Origin: Mycobacterium colombiense
GTDB taxonomy: Bacteria > Actinomycetota > Actinomycetes > Mycobacteriales > Mycobacteriaceae
Length of the DNA stretch: 64,000 nt
NCBI RefSeq assembly: GCF_001953985.1
Contig: NZ_MBEI01000058.1
Location: forward strand, 62,001 to 126,000
Direction of reading: 5' to 3'
In this document: piece by piece, positions 26,590-35,165 of the stretch
Numbering within the stretch: position 1 is the stretch's first letter
Layout of the letters: every line of letters starts with the position of its first letter
Made by a program: the position numbers and the translations under genes
The notes under the pieces: generated by a model
Databases searched by the model: none
Seen by the model: only the letters and a program-made list of their open reading frames with translations
Told to the model about the DNA's origin: nothing

Positions 26590-27570
26590 ATGGGAGTGAC
26601 CGTCGCGGTGACCGGACCGACCGGGGAGATCGGCCTCTCCGCGGTGACGGCGCTGGAACGCGAACCTGCCGTCGACGCGATCATCGGGATGGCTCGACGG
26701 CCCTTTGACCCGCCGTCACGCGGCTGGCTGAAGACCACCTATCAGCAAGGCGACATCCTGGACCGCGAGGCCGTCGACGCCCTGGTTGCGCAGGCCGACG
26801 TGGTGATCCACCTGGCCTTCATGATCATGGGTTCGCGCGACGAGAGCGCCCGGGTGAATCTCGAAGGTTCTCGCAACGTGTTCGAGGCGACGGTGGCCGC
26901 CGAGCGGCCCCGGCGCCTGGTCTACACGTCGTCGGTGGCGGCGTACGGCTACCACTCCGACAACCCGGTCCCGCTGACCGAGGACGTGCCGGTCCGGGGG
27001 TCCGAGGAGCACTACTACTCGGCGCAGAACGCGGCGTCCGAAGCGCTGCTCGCCGAGATCGCCAAGGACTCGCCGCTCGAGGTGTTCGTGTTGCGGCCCT
27101 GCATCGTCGCCGGGCCCAAAGCCACCGCGCTGGCCGACGCGATGCCGTGGAATCAGCTGCCCGGCCCGATGCGTGCCGTGGTCAAAGCCGTCCCGGCGCT
27201 GAAGCCGGTGGTGCCGGATCCGGGTTTTCCGCTGCAACTGGTACACCACGACGACGTCGCGGCGGCGATCGCGCTGGCGGCCACCGCACCGGCCCCGCCG
27301 GGGGTGTACAACATCGCCGGCGACGGGGTCGTGACGGTGGCCGACGTGGCCAAGGCGCTGGGTGGGCGCCCGGTGCGGGTTCCGGCCGTCGCCGCCACGG
27401 CGGCCTCCGCGGCGATCTCGCGGGTGCCGCTGGTGCCGTCCATGCTGGAGTGGCTGCACACCGCGCGGACGTCGATGGTGATGGACACCTCCAAGGCCAA
27501 GACCCAGCTGGGCTGGCGGCCGCTGCACTCGTCGGCCGAGACGCTGCAAACGCTGGCCGAGGGGACGTGA
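26590..27570 (+). CDS. NAD-dependent epimerase/dehydratase (extended SDR)
   Basis: This is a 326-residue extended short-chain dehydrogenase. The Rossmann motif is degenerate but recognisable (VTGPTGEIG, residues 7-15), followed by VVIHLAF and YTSSVAAYG. The expected YxxxK is replaced by a YYSAQNAAS stretch, so catalytic Tyr is present but Lys appears missing. The C-terminus has the NIAGDG and substrate-domain pattern. The substrate is unknown. ATG at 26590 follows a strong ribosome binding site. Confidence 0.88.
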   Translation: MGVTVAVTGPTGEIGLSAVTALEREPAVDAIIGMARRPFDPPSRGWLKTTYQQGDILDREAVDALVAQADVVIHLAFMIMGSRDESARVNLEGSRNVFEATVAAERPRRLVYTSSVAAYGYHSDNPVPLTEDVPVRGSEEHYYSAQNAASEALLAEIAKDSPLEVFVLRPCIVAGPKATALADAMPWNQLPGPMRAVVKAVPALKPVVPDPGFPLQLVHHDDVAAAIALAATAPAPPGVYNIAGDGVVTVADVAKALGGRPVRVPAVAATAASAAISRVPLVPSMLEWLHTARTSMVMDTSKAKTQLGWRPLHSSAETLQTLAEGT

Positions 27571-27679
27571 GAGCGTTGTCCTGCTCGGCGGCCGGCCGCC
27601 GGCCGGGGTAGTTTGATCCGGTGGGGTTCCAGCGTTCCGCCGCTTCTCGCGACGTCTCCGCCGGCGGTGAAATCGCCTA

Positions 27680-28501
27680 GTGGGGCACGTAACGTCGCGT
27701 CGGCGGGTCACGCATCTGACCGCCGAGAAGGCGGTCACCCGACCGGAGACCCTGGTCGTGGAGGAGCCGTTGGAGATTCGGGTCGACGGCTCGGCGATCA
27801 CGGTGACGATGCGCACGCCGGGATCGGATATCGAACTCGCCCAAGGGCTTTTGCTCACCGAAGGCGTCATCGCGGGCCGCGACGACGTGCACAGCATCCG
27901 GTACTGCGCCGGGCGCGACGACGAGGGCGCGAACACCTACAACGTGCTGGACGTGACGCTGGCCCCGGGGGTGGAAAAACCCGGCCTTGACGTCACCCGC
28001 AACTTCTACACCACCTCGTCGTGCGGGGTCTGCGGCAAGGCGTCACTGGATGCGGTGCGGCTGATCAGCCGGTTTTCGCCGGGCGCCGATCACGCGACCG
28101 TCGCGGCCGCGACTCTCAAGGCGATGCCCGACCAATTGCGTTCGGCGCAAAAGGTTTTCGATAGCACCGGTGGCCTGCACGCCGCGGCGCTGTTCGGGGC
28201 GGACGGCGCGATGCTGGTGGTGCGCGAGGACGTGGGGCGACACAACGCGGTCGACAAGGTGATCGGCTGGGCGCTGGAGCACGGGCGGATACCGCTGCAG
28301 GCTTCGGTGTTGTTGGTCAGCGGGCGGGCATCGTTCGAGCTGACGCAGAAAGCCGTGATGGCCGGCATTCCGGTGCTGGCGGCGGTGTCCGCGCCGTCGT
28401 CGCTGGCGGTGTCGCTGGCCGAGGAGTCCGGCATCACGCTGGTGGCGTTTTTGCGGGAGGACTCGATGAACATCTACACCCGGGCCGACCGGATCACCTA
28501 G
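27680..28501 (+). CDS. fdhD: Formate dehydrogenase accessory sulfurtransferase FdhD
   Basis: FdhD transfers sulfur to the Mo-bisPGD cofactor of formate dehydrogenase. The 273 residues carry the redox loop Cys115-Gly-Val-Cys118, DVGRHNAVDK and the C-terminal VAFLREDSMNIY. The start is probably GTG at 27680. The formate dehydrogenase gene fdhF that neighbours it in M. tuberculosis is not in this window, so the client enzyme must lie elsewhere. Confidence 0.94.
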   Translation: MGHVTSRRRVTHLTAEKAVTRPETLVVEEPLEIRVDGSAITVTMRTPGSDIELAQGLLLTEGVIAGRDDVHSIRYCAGRDDEGANTYNVLDVTLAPGVEKPGLDVTRNFYTTSSCGVCGKASLDAVRLISRFSPGADHATVAAATLKAMPDQLRSAQKVFDSTGGLHAAALFGADGAMLVVREDVGRHNAVDKVIGWALEHGRIPLQASVLLVSGRASFELTQKAVMAGIPVLAAVSAPSSLAVSLAEESGITLVAFLREDSMNIYTRADRIT

Positions 28502-28508
28502 GCCCGAT

Positions 28509-28555
28509 GGCGGCGACCCGCCGCGCCCGGCTACGCCGCGCTTGCGATCGCCGCC
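28509..28555 (-). repeat. GC-rich intergenic element, copy B, with inverted ends
   Basis: Ends GGCGGCGA (28509-28516) and TCGCCGCC (28548-28555) form a perfect 8-bp inverted repeat just after fdhD. Read on the minus strand, its inner 45 bases match 12764-12808 at about 36 of 45 positions. Two of the differences in the arms are compensatory base-pair swaps, which suggests selection for the stem. Confidence 0.6.
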
Positions 28556-28675
28556 AGCCAGGTCTCACCCCGCCGGCTGTGGATGGGCGCCGCACTGGGG
28601 ATAACCGACCGTTGCGGGGGCCGCGGGTCGCGTTGGTGGCCCGTCCCGTCGGGGGCGCCGGGCACGGTGGCCCCC

Positions 28676-29053
28676 ATGACGACCGAAACGACGATGACCC
28701 GGATCCAGCTGGGGGCGATGGGCGAGGCGCTCGCCGTGGATCACCTGATGCGGAGGGGATTGCGGATCGTGGCGCGCAACTGGCGCTGCCGCTACGGCGA
28801 ACTCGACATCATCGCCCGCGACGACGCCACCTCGACGGTGGTGTTCGTCGAGGTGAAGACCCGCACCGGGGACGGATACGGGGGCCTGGCCCATGCCGTC
28901 ACCCCGCGCAAGGTGCTGCGGCTGCGCAGGCTGGCCGGCCTGTGGCTGGCCGGCCAGGACCAGCGCTGCGCGGCGATCCGCATCGACGTGATCGGCGTGC
29001 GGGTCGGGCGCCGGCGCACCCCCGAGATCACCCACCTGCAAGGGATCGGCTGA
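28676..29053 (+). CDS. YraN-family endonuclease-like protein (Rv2898c-like)
   Basis: This 125-residue UPF0102/YraN protein has the PD-(D/E)XK nuclease-fold residues in GELDIIA and VEVKTRTG. Its role is unknown, but it is usually linked to comM or dprA. ATG at 28676 is preferred to the longer frame before it. The stop overlaps the comM start by one base (TGATG). Confidence 0.92.
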   Translation: MTTETTMTRIQLGAMGEALAVDHLMRRGLRIVARNWRCRYGELDIIARDDATSTVVFVEVKTRTGDGYGGLAHAVTPRKVLRLRRLAGLWLAGQDQRCAAIRIDVIGVRVGRRRTPEITHLQGIG

Positions 29054-30564
29054 TGGCGCTGGGACGCGCGTTCTCCGTCGCGGTGCGCGGCGTGGACGGA
29101 CAGAGCGTGGAGATCGAAGCCGACATCACCTCCGGGCTGCCGGGCGTGCACCTGGTCGGCCTGCCCGACGCGGCCCTGCAGGAGTCGCGCGACCGCGTCC
29201 GGGCGGCCGTCACCAACTGCGGCAACACCTGGCCCATGGCGCGGCTCACCCTGGCGCTGTCGCCGGCGACGCTGCCCAAGATGGGGTCGGTCTACGACAT
29301 CGCCCTGGCCGCCGCGGTGTTATCGGCACAGCGCAAGAACCCGTGGGACCGGCTGGAGAAAACGGTGCTGCTGGGTGAGCTGTCCCTGGATGGGCGGGTC
29401 CGGCCGGTGCGCGGGGTGCTGCCGGCCGTGCTGGCCGCCAAGCGCGACGGCTGGCCGGCCGTGGTGGTGCCCGTCGACAACCTCGCCGAGGCCAGCCTGG
29501 TCGACGGCATCGACGTGTGGGGCGTGCGCACCCTAAGGCAACTGCAGAAGTGGCTCAGCGGCTCGGGCGCCCTGGACGGCAGGATCGACGCGAAACCCAC
29601 GGACGGGGAGCCCGAGGCGGATCTGGTCGACGTGGTGGGGCAGACGCAGGCGCGGTTCGCGGTGGAGGTGGCCGCCGCCGGGGCGCATCACCTCATGCTC
29701 ACCGGCCCGCCGGGGGTGGGCAAAACGATGCTCGCGCAACGACTTCCGGGGTTGCTGCCGCCGTTGACGGATGCCGAGTCCCTGGAAGTCACCGCGATCC
29801 ACTCGGTGGCCGGGTTGCTGTCGGGCGACACACCTCTGATCACCAGACCGCCGTTCGTGGCGCCCCATCACAGCTCCAGCGTCGCGGCGCTGGTCGGCGG
29901 CGGGTCGGGGATGGCACGCCCCGGCGCCGTCAGCCGGGCGCATCGCGGGGTGCTCTTCCTCGACGAGTGCGCCGAGATCCGGGTCAGCGCGCTGGAAGCC
30001 CTGCGAACACCGTTGGAGGACGGCGAGATTCGGCTTGCGCGGCGTGACGGGGCGGCGTGCTATCCCGCCCGGTTCCAGCTGGTGCTGGCCGCCAATCTGT
30101 GCCCGTGCGCGCCGGCCGACCCGCAGGACTGCGTCTGCGCGGCGGCGGCCAAACGCCGTTACCTGGGCAAGCTGTCGGGGCCGCTGCTGGATCGCGTGGA
30201 TCTGCGCGTGCAGATGCATCAGGTCAAGGCGGGGGCCTTCGCGGGCCGAGCCGGTGAATCGACGGCGCAGGTCCGCCATCGGGTGGCGCAGGCCCGCGCC
30301 GCCGCCTCCGAGCGCTGGTCATCGCACGGGTTTCACACCAACGGCGAGGTCAGCGGGACACTGCTGCGCCGAAAGTTCCGTCCCAGCAACGCGGCAATGC
30401 AGCCGCTACAGCGGGCGCTGGACGGCGGACTGCTCAGCATCCGTGGCCTCGACCGCACGTTGCGGGTCGCGTGGAGCCTGGCCGACCTGGCCGGTCGCAC
30501 CTCGCCCGGGACCGACGAAGTCGCCGCCGCACTCAGCTTCCGCCAGCCCGGGGCGCAGCGATGA
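29053..30564 (+). CDS. Mg-chelatase-like AAA+ ATPase (ComM/YifB family)
   Basis: This 503-residue protein has an N-terminal Lon-like (ChlI) domain and an AAA+ core with Walker A GPPGVGKT and Walker B LFLDECAE. A cysteine cluster (NLCPCAPADPQDCVC) and a C-terminal Mg_chelatase_C region follow. ComM is a hexameric helicase that promotes branch migration during natural transformation. It precedes dprA, another transformation gene, although a small opposite-strand gene now lies between them. Confidence 0.94.
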   Translation: MALGRAFSVAVRGVDGQSVEIEADITSGLPGVHLVGLPDAALQESRDRVRAAVTNCGNTWPMARLTLALSPATLPKMGSVYDIALAAAVLSAQRKNPWDRLEKTVLLGELSLDGRVRPVRGVLPAVLAAKRDGWPAVVVPVDNLAEASLVDGIDVWGVRTLRQLQKWLSGSGALDGRIDAKPTDGEPEADLVDVVGQTQARFAVEVAAAGAHHLMLTGPPGVGKTMLAQRLPGLLPPLTDAESLEVTAIHSVAGLLSGDTPLITRPPFVAPHHSSSVAALVGGGSGMARPGAVSRAHRGVLFLDECAEIRVSALEALRTPLEDGEIRLARRDGAACYPARFQLVLAANLCPCAPADPQDCVCAAAAKRRYLGKLSGPLLDRVDLRVQMHQVKAGAFAGRAGESTAQVRHRVAQARAAASERWSSHGFHTNGEVSGTLLRRKFRPSNAAMQPLQRALDGGLLSIRGLDRTLRVAWSLADLAGRTSPGTDEVAAALSFRQPGAQR

Positions 30565-30590
30565 GCGCCGCGACCCACATGCTGCGGGCG

Positions 30591-30866
30591 CTACCAGCGC
30601 GCCATGGTCAGCCAATCGGTGTGCCCACCCCGCACCGCTATCGCGACGGTCACCAGAATCGCGAATGCGCGGGCGAATTGGGCCAGGGCGCGGCCACTTT
30701 CACCCCGCTGTTCCATCTCGCGCAACCCGAGGCACGCCAGGCCGATGCTGATGATGGGGATGGGAAAACCGATCCAGCTGACCAGGCTGAGCGCGAACGC
30801 CGCGACGGCCCACGGGTTCTTGGGACGCTCGGACACGGTGTACACCATCGGCAGGTCGAGGATCAT
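30591..30866 (-). CDS. Small DUF4190-like membrane protein
   Basis: This 91-residue protein has two hydrophobic segments, WAVAAFALSLVSWIGFPIPIISIGLACLG (residues 19-47) and FARAFAILVTVAIAV (about 64-78), flanking a polar loop (REMEQRGESGRA). The pattern is that of DUF4190 proteins. The function is unknown. It lies antisense between comM and dprA, genes that directly adjoin in M. tuberculosis. ATG 30866 or 30848 could be the start. Confidence 0.75.
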   Translation of the reverse strand: MILDLPMVYTVSERPKNPWAVAAFALSLVSWIGFPIPIISIGLACLGLREMEQRGESGRALAQFARAFAILVTVAIAVRGGHTDWLTMARW

Positions 30867-30976
30867 GGGTCGTTCCGTTCGTTGCGGGCCGGCGTGCGGC
30901 GGGCGGCTGACGACACCACGTTCGCGCGCGGGGCTAAAAGGATCCTTGGCGGATCCTCGAGACCGGGGGCACGGCG

Positions 30977-32155
30977 ATGACGACGGCGCTCGACGATCCC
31001 GCGCTGCGCGCGTGGGCCTATCTGTCCCGGGTGGCCGAGCCGCCCTGCGCCGAACTCGCCGCCCTGGTTCGGCACGTCGGCCCGGTGGAGGCCGCGGAGC
31101 GGGTCCGCCGCGGACTGGTCGACGACGACGTGGCGCGGCGCACCGAGGCCCGGCGCGAGATCGACCGCGGCGCGGCCGATCTCGAGATGCTCGCCCGGCG
31201 TGGCGGGAGGTTGATCACCCCGGACGACGACGAGTGGCCGCTGCTGGCGTTCGCCGCCTTCCGCGGCGCCGCACCGCGATCCGGCGGCGGCGCGCCGATG
31301 GTGGCGCCGATGGCGTTGTGGGCGCACGGGCCCGTGCGGCTGGCTGAGGTCGCGTACCGGGCGGCCGGTGTGGTCGGGACGCGCGCCTCGACCACGTATG
31401 GCGAGCACGTCGCCGGCGAACTGGCGGCCGGGCTGGCGCAACGCGACGTCGCGGTGGTTTCGGGCGGAGCGTCCGGCACCGGCGGCGCGGCGCACCGCGC
31501 CGTCCTGGAGTGCGACGGCGTCACCGTGGCCGTCCTGGCCGGCGGGCTCGACGTTCCCTACCCGAGCGGTCACACCGCGCTCCTGCACCGGATCGGCCAG
31601 CACGGGCTGCTGTTCACCGAATACGCGCCGGGCATCCGCCCGGCCCGCCACCGGTTCCTGACCCGCAACCGGCTGGTGGCCGCGGTCGTCGGTGCCGCCG
31701 TCGTGGTGGAGGCCGGTCTGCGCAGCGGCGCCGCCAACACCGCGGCCTGGGCGCGGGCGTTGGGGCGGGTGGTGGCCGCGGTGCCCGGGCCCGTCACGTC
31801 GTCGGCCTCGGCGGGCTGCCACGCCCTGCTGCGCGACGGCGCCGAACTGGTCACCCGCGCCGACCACGTCCTCGAGCTCGTCGGCCACATCGGCGAACTG
31901 GCCCGCGACGAGCCGCACCCCGCGACGCCTCTCGACGGCCTCAGCGACGCCGAACGCCGGATCTACGAGGCCTTGCCGGGCCGCGGCGCCGCCACGGTCG
32001 ACGAGATCGCGGTCGCATCGGGAATGGTGCCCGAGCTGGCGCTGGGGCCGCTGGCGATGCTCGAGCTGGCCGGATTGGTGCAGCGTCAGGATGGGCGGTG
32101 GCGGATTGTCCGGGTCGCCGCGGGCCAAGCTGCGTCAACGAAGCGACTCGTATAG
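30977..32155 (+). CDS. dprA: DNA-processing protein DprA
   Basis: DprA loads RecA on incoming single-stranded DNA. The 392 residues comprise an N-terminal region (about 1-110) and a Rossmann-fold core with GTRASTTYG, VSGGASGTGGAAH and GLRSGAANTA. The C-terminus is a winged helix (ATVDEIAVASGM to LAGLVQRQDG). ATG at 30977 matches the conserved start of the family. Confidence 0.94.
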   Translation: MTTALDDPALRAWAYLSRVAEPPCAELAALVRHVGPVEAAERVRRGLVDDDVARRTEARREIDRGAADLEMLARRGGRLITPDDDEWPLLAFAAFRGAAPRSGGGAPMVAPMALWAHGPVRLAEVAYRAAGVVGTRASTTYGEHVAGELAAGLAQRDVAVVSGGASGTGGAAHRAVLECDGVTVAVLAGGLDVPYPSGHTALLHRIGQHGLLFTEYAPGIRPARHRFLTRNRLVAAVVGAAVVVEAGLRSGAANTAAWARALGRVVAAVPGPVTSSASAGCHALLRDGAELVTRADHVLELVGHIGELARDEPHPATPLDGLSDAERRIYEALPGRGAATVDEIAVASGMVPELALGPLAMLELAGLVQRQDGRWRIVRVAAGQAASTKRLV

Positions 32156-32192
32156 TCGACCGGGGGTCGGGGTTCGGACAGGAGGACAAGTG
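32151..32192 (+). promoter_or_regulatory. viuB promoter -10 and ribosome binding site
   Basis: TATAGT at 32151-32156 overlaps the dprA stop and is a good -10. GGAGGA lies a few bases before the GTG at 32190. I see no IdeR box (the TTAGGTTAGG-type iron operator), so iron control is not evident here. Confidence 0.45.
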
Positions 32193-33047
32193 GCTGGTCG
32201 ACCACTGCAACGCTTCGAAGTTGTCGGTACCGAACAACTCACACCGCACATGGTGCGGATAGTGCTCGGGAGCAAGGACTTTGACGCTTTCGTGCCCAGC
32301 AAGTTCACCGACTCCTACGTCAAGCTGGTGTTCGTCGCCGACGACGTGGACGTGGCCGGCTTGCCCGAGCCGCTGACCCTCGACAGCTTCGCCGACCTGC
32401 CCCCGGAGAAAAAGCCCTCGGTGCGGACCCTCACCGTCCGCCACGTCGACATCGAGAAACGCCGCATCACGCTCGACATCGTCGTGCACGGCGAGCACGG
32501 CATGGCGGGTCAGTGGGCGTCCACCGCCCAACCCGGCCAAACGATCTATCTGATGGGCCCCGGCGGGGCTTACACGCCCGACCCGGCCGCCGACTGGCAC
32601 CTGCTGGCCGGCGACGAATCGGCGCTGCCGGCCATCGCCGCGGCGCTCGAAGCGCTGCCCGCCGGCGCGGTCGGCAAGGCGTTCATCGAGGTCGCGGGCC
32701 CGGAGGACGAGATCCCGCTGACCGCACCCGAAGGCGTCGAGGTGCACTGGGTCTACCGCGGCGGCCGCGCCGACCTGGTTCCCGAGGACCGCGCCGGCGA
32801 CCACGCGCCGCTGATCGAGGCCGTCACCAGCGCGCCCTGGCTGCCCGGACAGGTGCACGTCTTCATCCACGGCGAGGCCCAGGCCGTCATGCACAATCTG
32901 CGGCCCTACATCCGCAAGGAGCGGGGGGTGGACGCCAAATGGGCGTCGTCGATCTCGGGGTATTGGCGCCGCGGCCGCACCGAAGAGACCTTCCGCCAAT
33001 GGAAGAAGGAACTGGCGCAAGCAGAGTCGTCGAACTCGTCAGCCTGA
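32190..33047 (+). CDS. viuB: Siderophore-interacting FAD reductase (ViuB)
   Basis: This 285-residue protein has the ferric-siderophore reductase fold: an N-terminal FAD-binding barrel with SYVKLVF and RTLTVRHVD, then the SIP C-terminal domain with LLAGDESALPAIA and WASSISGYWRRG. It probably releases iron from imported mycobactin-type complexes in the cytosol. The GTG start is set by the GGAGGA ribosome binding site. It matches Rv2895c in position and size. Confidence 0.93.
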   Translation: MAGRPLQRFEVVGTEQLTPHMVRIVLGSKDFDAFVPSKFTDSYVKLVFVADDVDVAGLPEPLTLDSFADLPPEKKPSVRTLTVRHVDIEKRRITLDIVVHGEHGMAGQWASTAQPGQTIYLMGPGGAYTPDPAADWHLLAGDESALPAIAAALEALPAGAVGKAFIEVAGPEDEIPLTAPEGVEVHWVYRGGRADLVPEDRAGDHAPLIEAVTSAPWLPGQVHVFIHGEAQAVMHNLRPYIRKERGVDAKWASSISGYWRRGRTEETFRQWKKELAQAESSNSSA

Positions 33048-33071
33048 CGGCGGCCTGGCATTGTCTTTTCC

Positions 33072-34232
33072 ATGGCATTCGGCGACTACCAGAACGAGAT
33101 CTACTTCAAGGGCCTGGGCGGGGTGGCGCCCGCGCTGCCGATGGCCTTCGCGGAGCTGGAGGCACGCGCCGAGCGGGCGATGTCGCCGTCGGTGTGGTCC
33201 TACGTCACCGGTGGCGCCGGTGACGAACGTACGCAGCGGGCCAACCGGGAGGCGTTCGATCGGTGGGGCCTGATACCGCGCATGTTCGTCGGCGCCGCCG
33301 CCCGCGACCTTTCGGTGGAGATGTTCGGCCTGACCCTGCCGTCGCCGGTGTTCATGGCCCCGATCGGCGTCATCGGCATCTGCGCCCAGGACGGCCACGG
33401 CGACCTGGCCACCGCGCGTGCGGCGGCGGCCACCGGCGTCCCGATGGTCGTGTCCACCCTGACCGCCGACCCGATGGAAGACGTCGCCGCGCAATTCGGT
33501 GACACCCCCGGCTTTTTCCAGCTGTACACGCCGAAGGATCGCGACCTGGCCGCCAGCCTCGTCCAGCGGGCCGAAGCCGCCGGCTACCAGGGCATCGTCG
33601 TCACCCTCGACACCTGGATTCCCGGGTGGCGCCCGCGCGACCTCTCCACGGCCAACTTCCCCCAGCTGCGGGGGCTCTGCCTGAGCAACTACACGAGCGA
33701 TCCGGTCTTCCGCGCCAAACTCCAACGCCCGCCGGAAGAGGACCCGCAGGGCACCGTGCTGCAGTGGGTGACGACCTTTGGAAACCCCCTGACCTGGGAC
33801 GACCTGCCCTGGCTGCGGTCGCTGACCGACCTGCCGCTGATCATCAAGGGCATCTGTCACCCCGACGACGCGCGGCGCGCCAGGGACGGCGGCGTCGACG
33901 GCATCTACTGCTCCACCCACGGCGGCCGCCAGGCCAACGGCGGCCTGCCCGCCCTCGCGTGCCTGCCCGGCGTCGTCGAGGCGGCCGACGGGCTGCCGGT
34001 CCTGTTCGATTCGGGGATCCGCAGCGGCGCCGACGTCGTCAAGGCGCTCGCGCTGGGCGCCACGGCCGTGGGCATCGGCCGCCCCTACGCCTACGGCCTG
34101 GCGCTCGGTGGCGCCGACGGCATCGTGCACGTGCTGCGCTCGATCCTGGGCGAAGCCGACCTCATCATGGCCGTCGACGGCTACCCGACGCTCAAAGATC
34201 TCACCCCGGACACGCTTCGGCGCGTCGACTAG
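33072..34232 (+). CDS. FMN-dependent alpha-hydroxy acid oxidase, lactate 2-monooxygenase-like
   Basis: The 386 residues form an FMN TIM barrel closely resembling M. smegmatis lactate 2-monooxygenase (GVAPALPMAFAELEAHA-type start, TQRANREAF, LDTWIPGWRPRDL). The catalytic base is His283 in YCSTHGGRQANGG. That enzyme converts L-lactate and oxygen to acetate, carbon dioxide and water; related members use other 2-hydroxy acids. It replaces the Rv2893/PPE45 region seen in M. tuberculosis. It starts 24 bases after viuB. Confidence 0.9.
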   Translation: MAFGDYQNEIYFKGLGGVAPALPMAFAELEARAERAMSPSVWSYVTGGAGDERTQRANREAFDRWGLIPRMFVGAAARDLSVEMFGLTLPSPVFMAPIGVIGICAQDGHGDLATARAAAATGVPMVVSTLTADPMEDVAAQFGDTPGFFQLYTPKDRDLAASLVQRAEAAGYQGIVVTLDTWIPGWRPRDLSTANFPQLRGLCLSNYTSDPVFRAKLQRPPEEDPQGTVLQWVTTFGNPLTWDDLPWLRSLTDLPLIIKGICHPDDARRARDGGVDGIYCSTHGGRQANGGLPALACLPGVVEAADGLPVLFDSGIRSGADVVKALALGATAVGIGRPYAYGLALGGADGIVHVLRSILGEADLIMAVDGYPTLKDLTPDTLRRVD

Positions 34233-34265
34233 AGCGCCCCGGGCCGCGCCTGCGACCGTGGGGGA

Positions 34266-35162
34266 GTGCAGGCCATCCTCGACGAGTTCGACGAGTACCT
34301 GGACTTGCAGTGCGGCCGTTCCGCACACACCCGTCGCGCCTACCGCGGCGACCTGCGCTCGCTGCTCGCCTTCATCGGGGACCGCGGCGCCGGCCTGGAC
34401 GGGCTGAGCCTGCCCCTGCTGCGCTCCTGGCTGGCCGCGGCGGCCGCGGCCGGCGTCGCCCGCACGACGCTGGCCCGGCGCACCTCGGCGGTCAAGGCGT
34501 TCACCGCCTGGGCGGTGCGGCGCGGCCTGCTGACCACCGACCCGGCCGCCCGGCTGCAGGTCCCCAAGGCGCACCGCACCCTGCCCGCGGTGCTGCGCCA
34601 GGACCAGGCGTGCGACGCCATGGCCGCCGCCAAATCCGGTGCGCAACAAGGTGATCCGATGGCGTTGCGGGACCGGCTGATCGTGGAGATGTTGTATGCC
34701 ACCGGGATCCGGGTCAGCGAGCTGTGCGGCCTGGACATCGACGACGTCGACACCCATCACCGGCTCGTCAAAGTCCTCGGCAAGGGCAACAAGCAGCGCA
34801 GCGTGCCGTTCGGCCGGCCCGCCGCCGAGGCGCTCGACGCGTGGCTGGCCGACGGGCGCCCGGCCCTGGCCAACGCCGAGTCGGGTCCGGCGCTGCTGCT
34901 GGGCGCGCGCGTCCGACGGCTCGACGTCCGCCAGGCGCGCACGGTGGTGCATCAGACCGTCGCCGCGGTCGACGGTGCGCCGGACATGGGGCCGCACGGC
35001 CTGCGGCACAGCGCGGCCACCCACCTGCTCGAAGGCGGCGCTGACCTGCGCGTGGTCCAGGAGCTGCTCGGTCATTCCAGCCTGGCGACCACCCAGCTGT
35101 ACACCCACGTCGCGGTGTCCCGGTTGCGCGCGGTGCACGACCAGGCCCACCCGAGGGCCTGA
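34266..35162 (+). CDS. xerC: Tyrosine recombinase XerC
   Basis: XerC with XerD resolves chromosome dimers at dif. The 298 residues have a SAM-like N-terminal domain (VQAILDEFDEYLDLQCGRS) and the catalytic domain with Arg in TGIRVSELCG, HGLRHSAATH, the LGHSS segment and the nucleophilic Tyr in TQLYTHV. It starts at GTG 34266. Its stop is only three bases from the convergent M23 gene. Confidence 0.95.
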   Translation: MQAILDEFDEYLDLQCGRSAHTRRAYRGDLRSLLAFIGDRGAGLDGLSLPLLRSWLAAAAAAGVARTTLARRTSAVKAFTAWAVRRGLLTTDPAARLQVPKAHRTLPAVLRQDQACDAMAAAKSGAQQGDPMALRDRLIVEMLYATGIRVSELCGLDIDDVDTHHRLVKVLGKGNKQRSVPFGRPAAEALDAWLADGRPALANAESGPALLLGARVRRLDVRQARTVVHQTVAAVDGAPDMGPHGLRHSAATHLLEGGADLRVVQELLGHSSLATTQLYTHVAVSRLRAVHDQAHPRA

Positions 35163-35165
35163 AGC

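Noticed and set aside
30561..30590. ATGA overlap at the comM stop as a dprA start
   Set aside because: That frame does not continue into the dprA frame; dprA homology begins only after 30977.
33039..35150. 703-codon open frame on the minus strand
   Set aside because: It is antisense to the lactate monooxygenase-like and xerC genes, is Arg/Gly/Ala/Gln-rich without domains, and arises from third-position GC bias.
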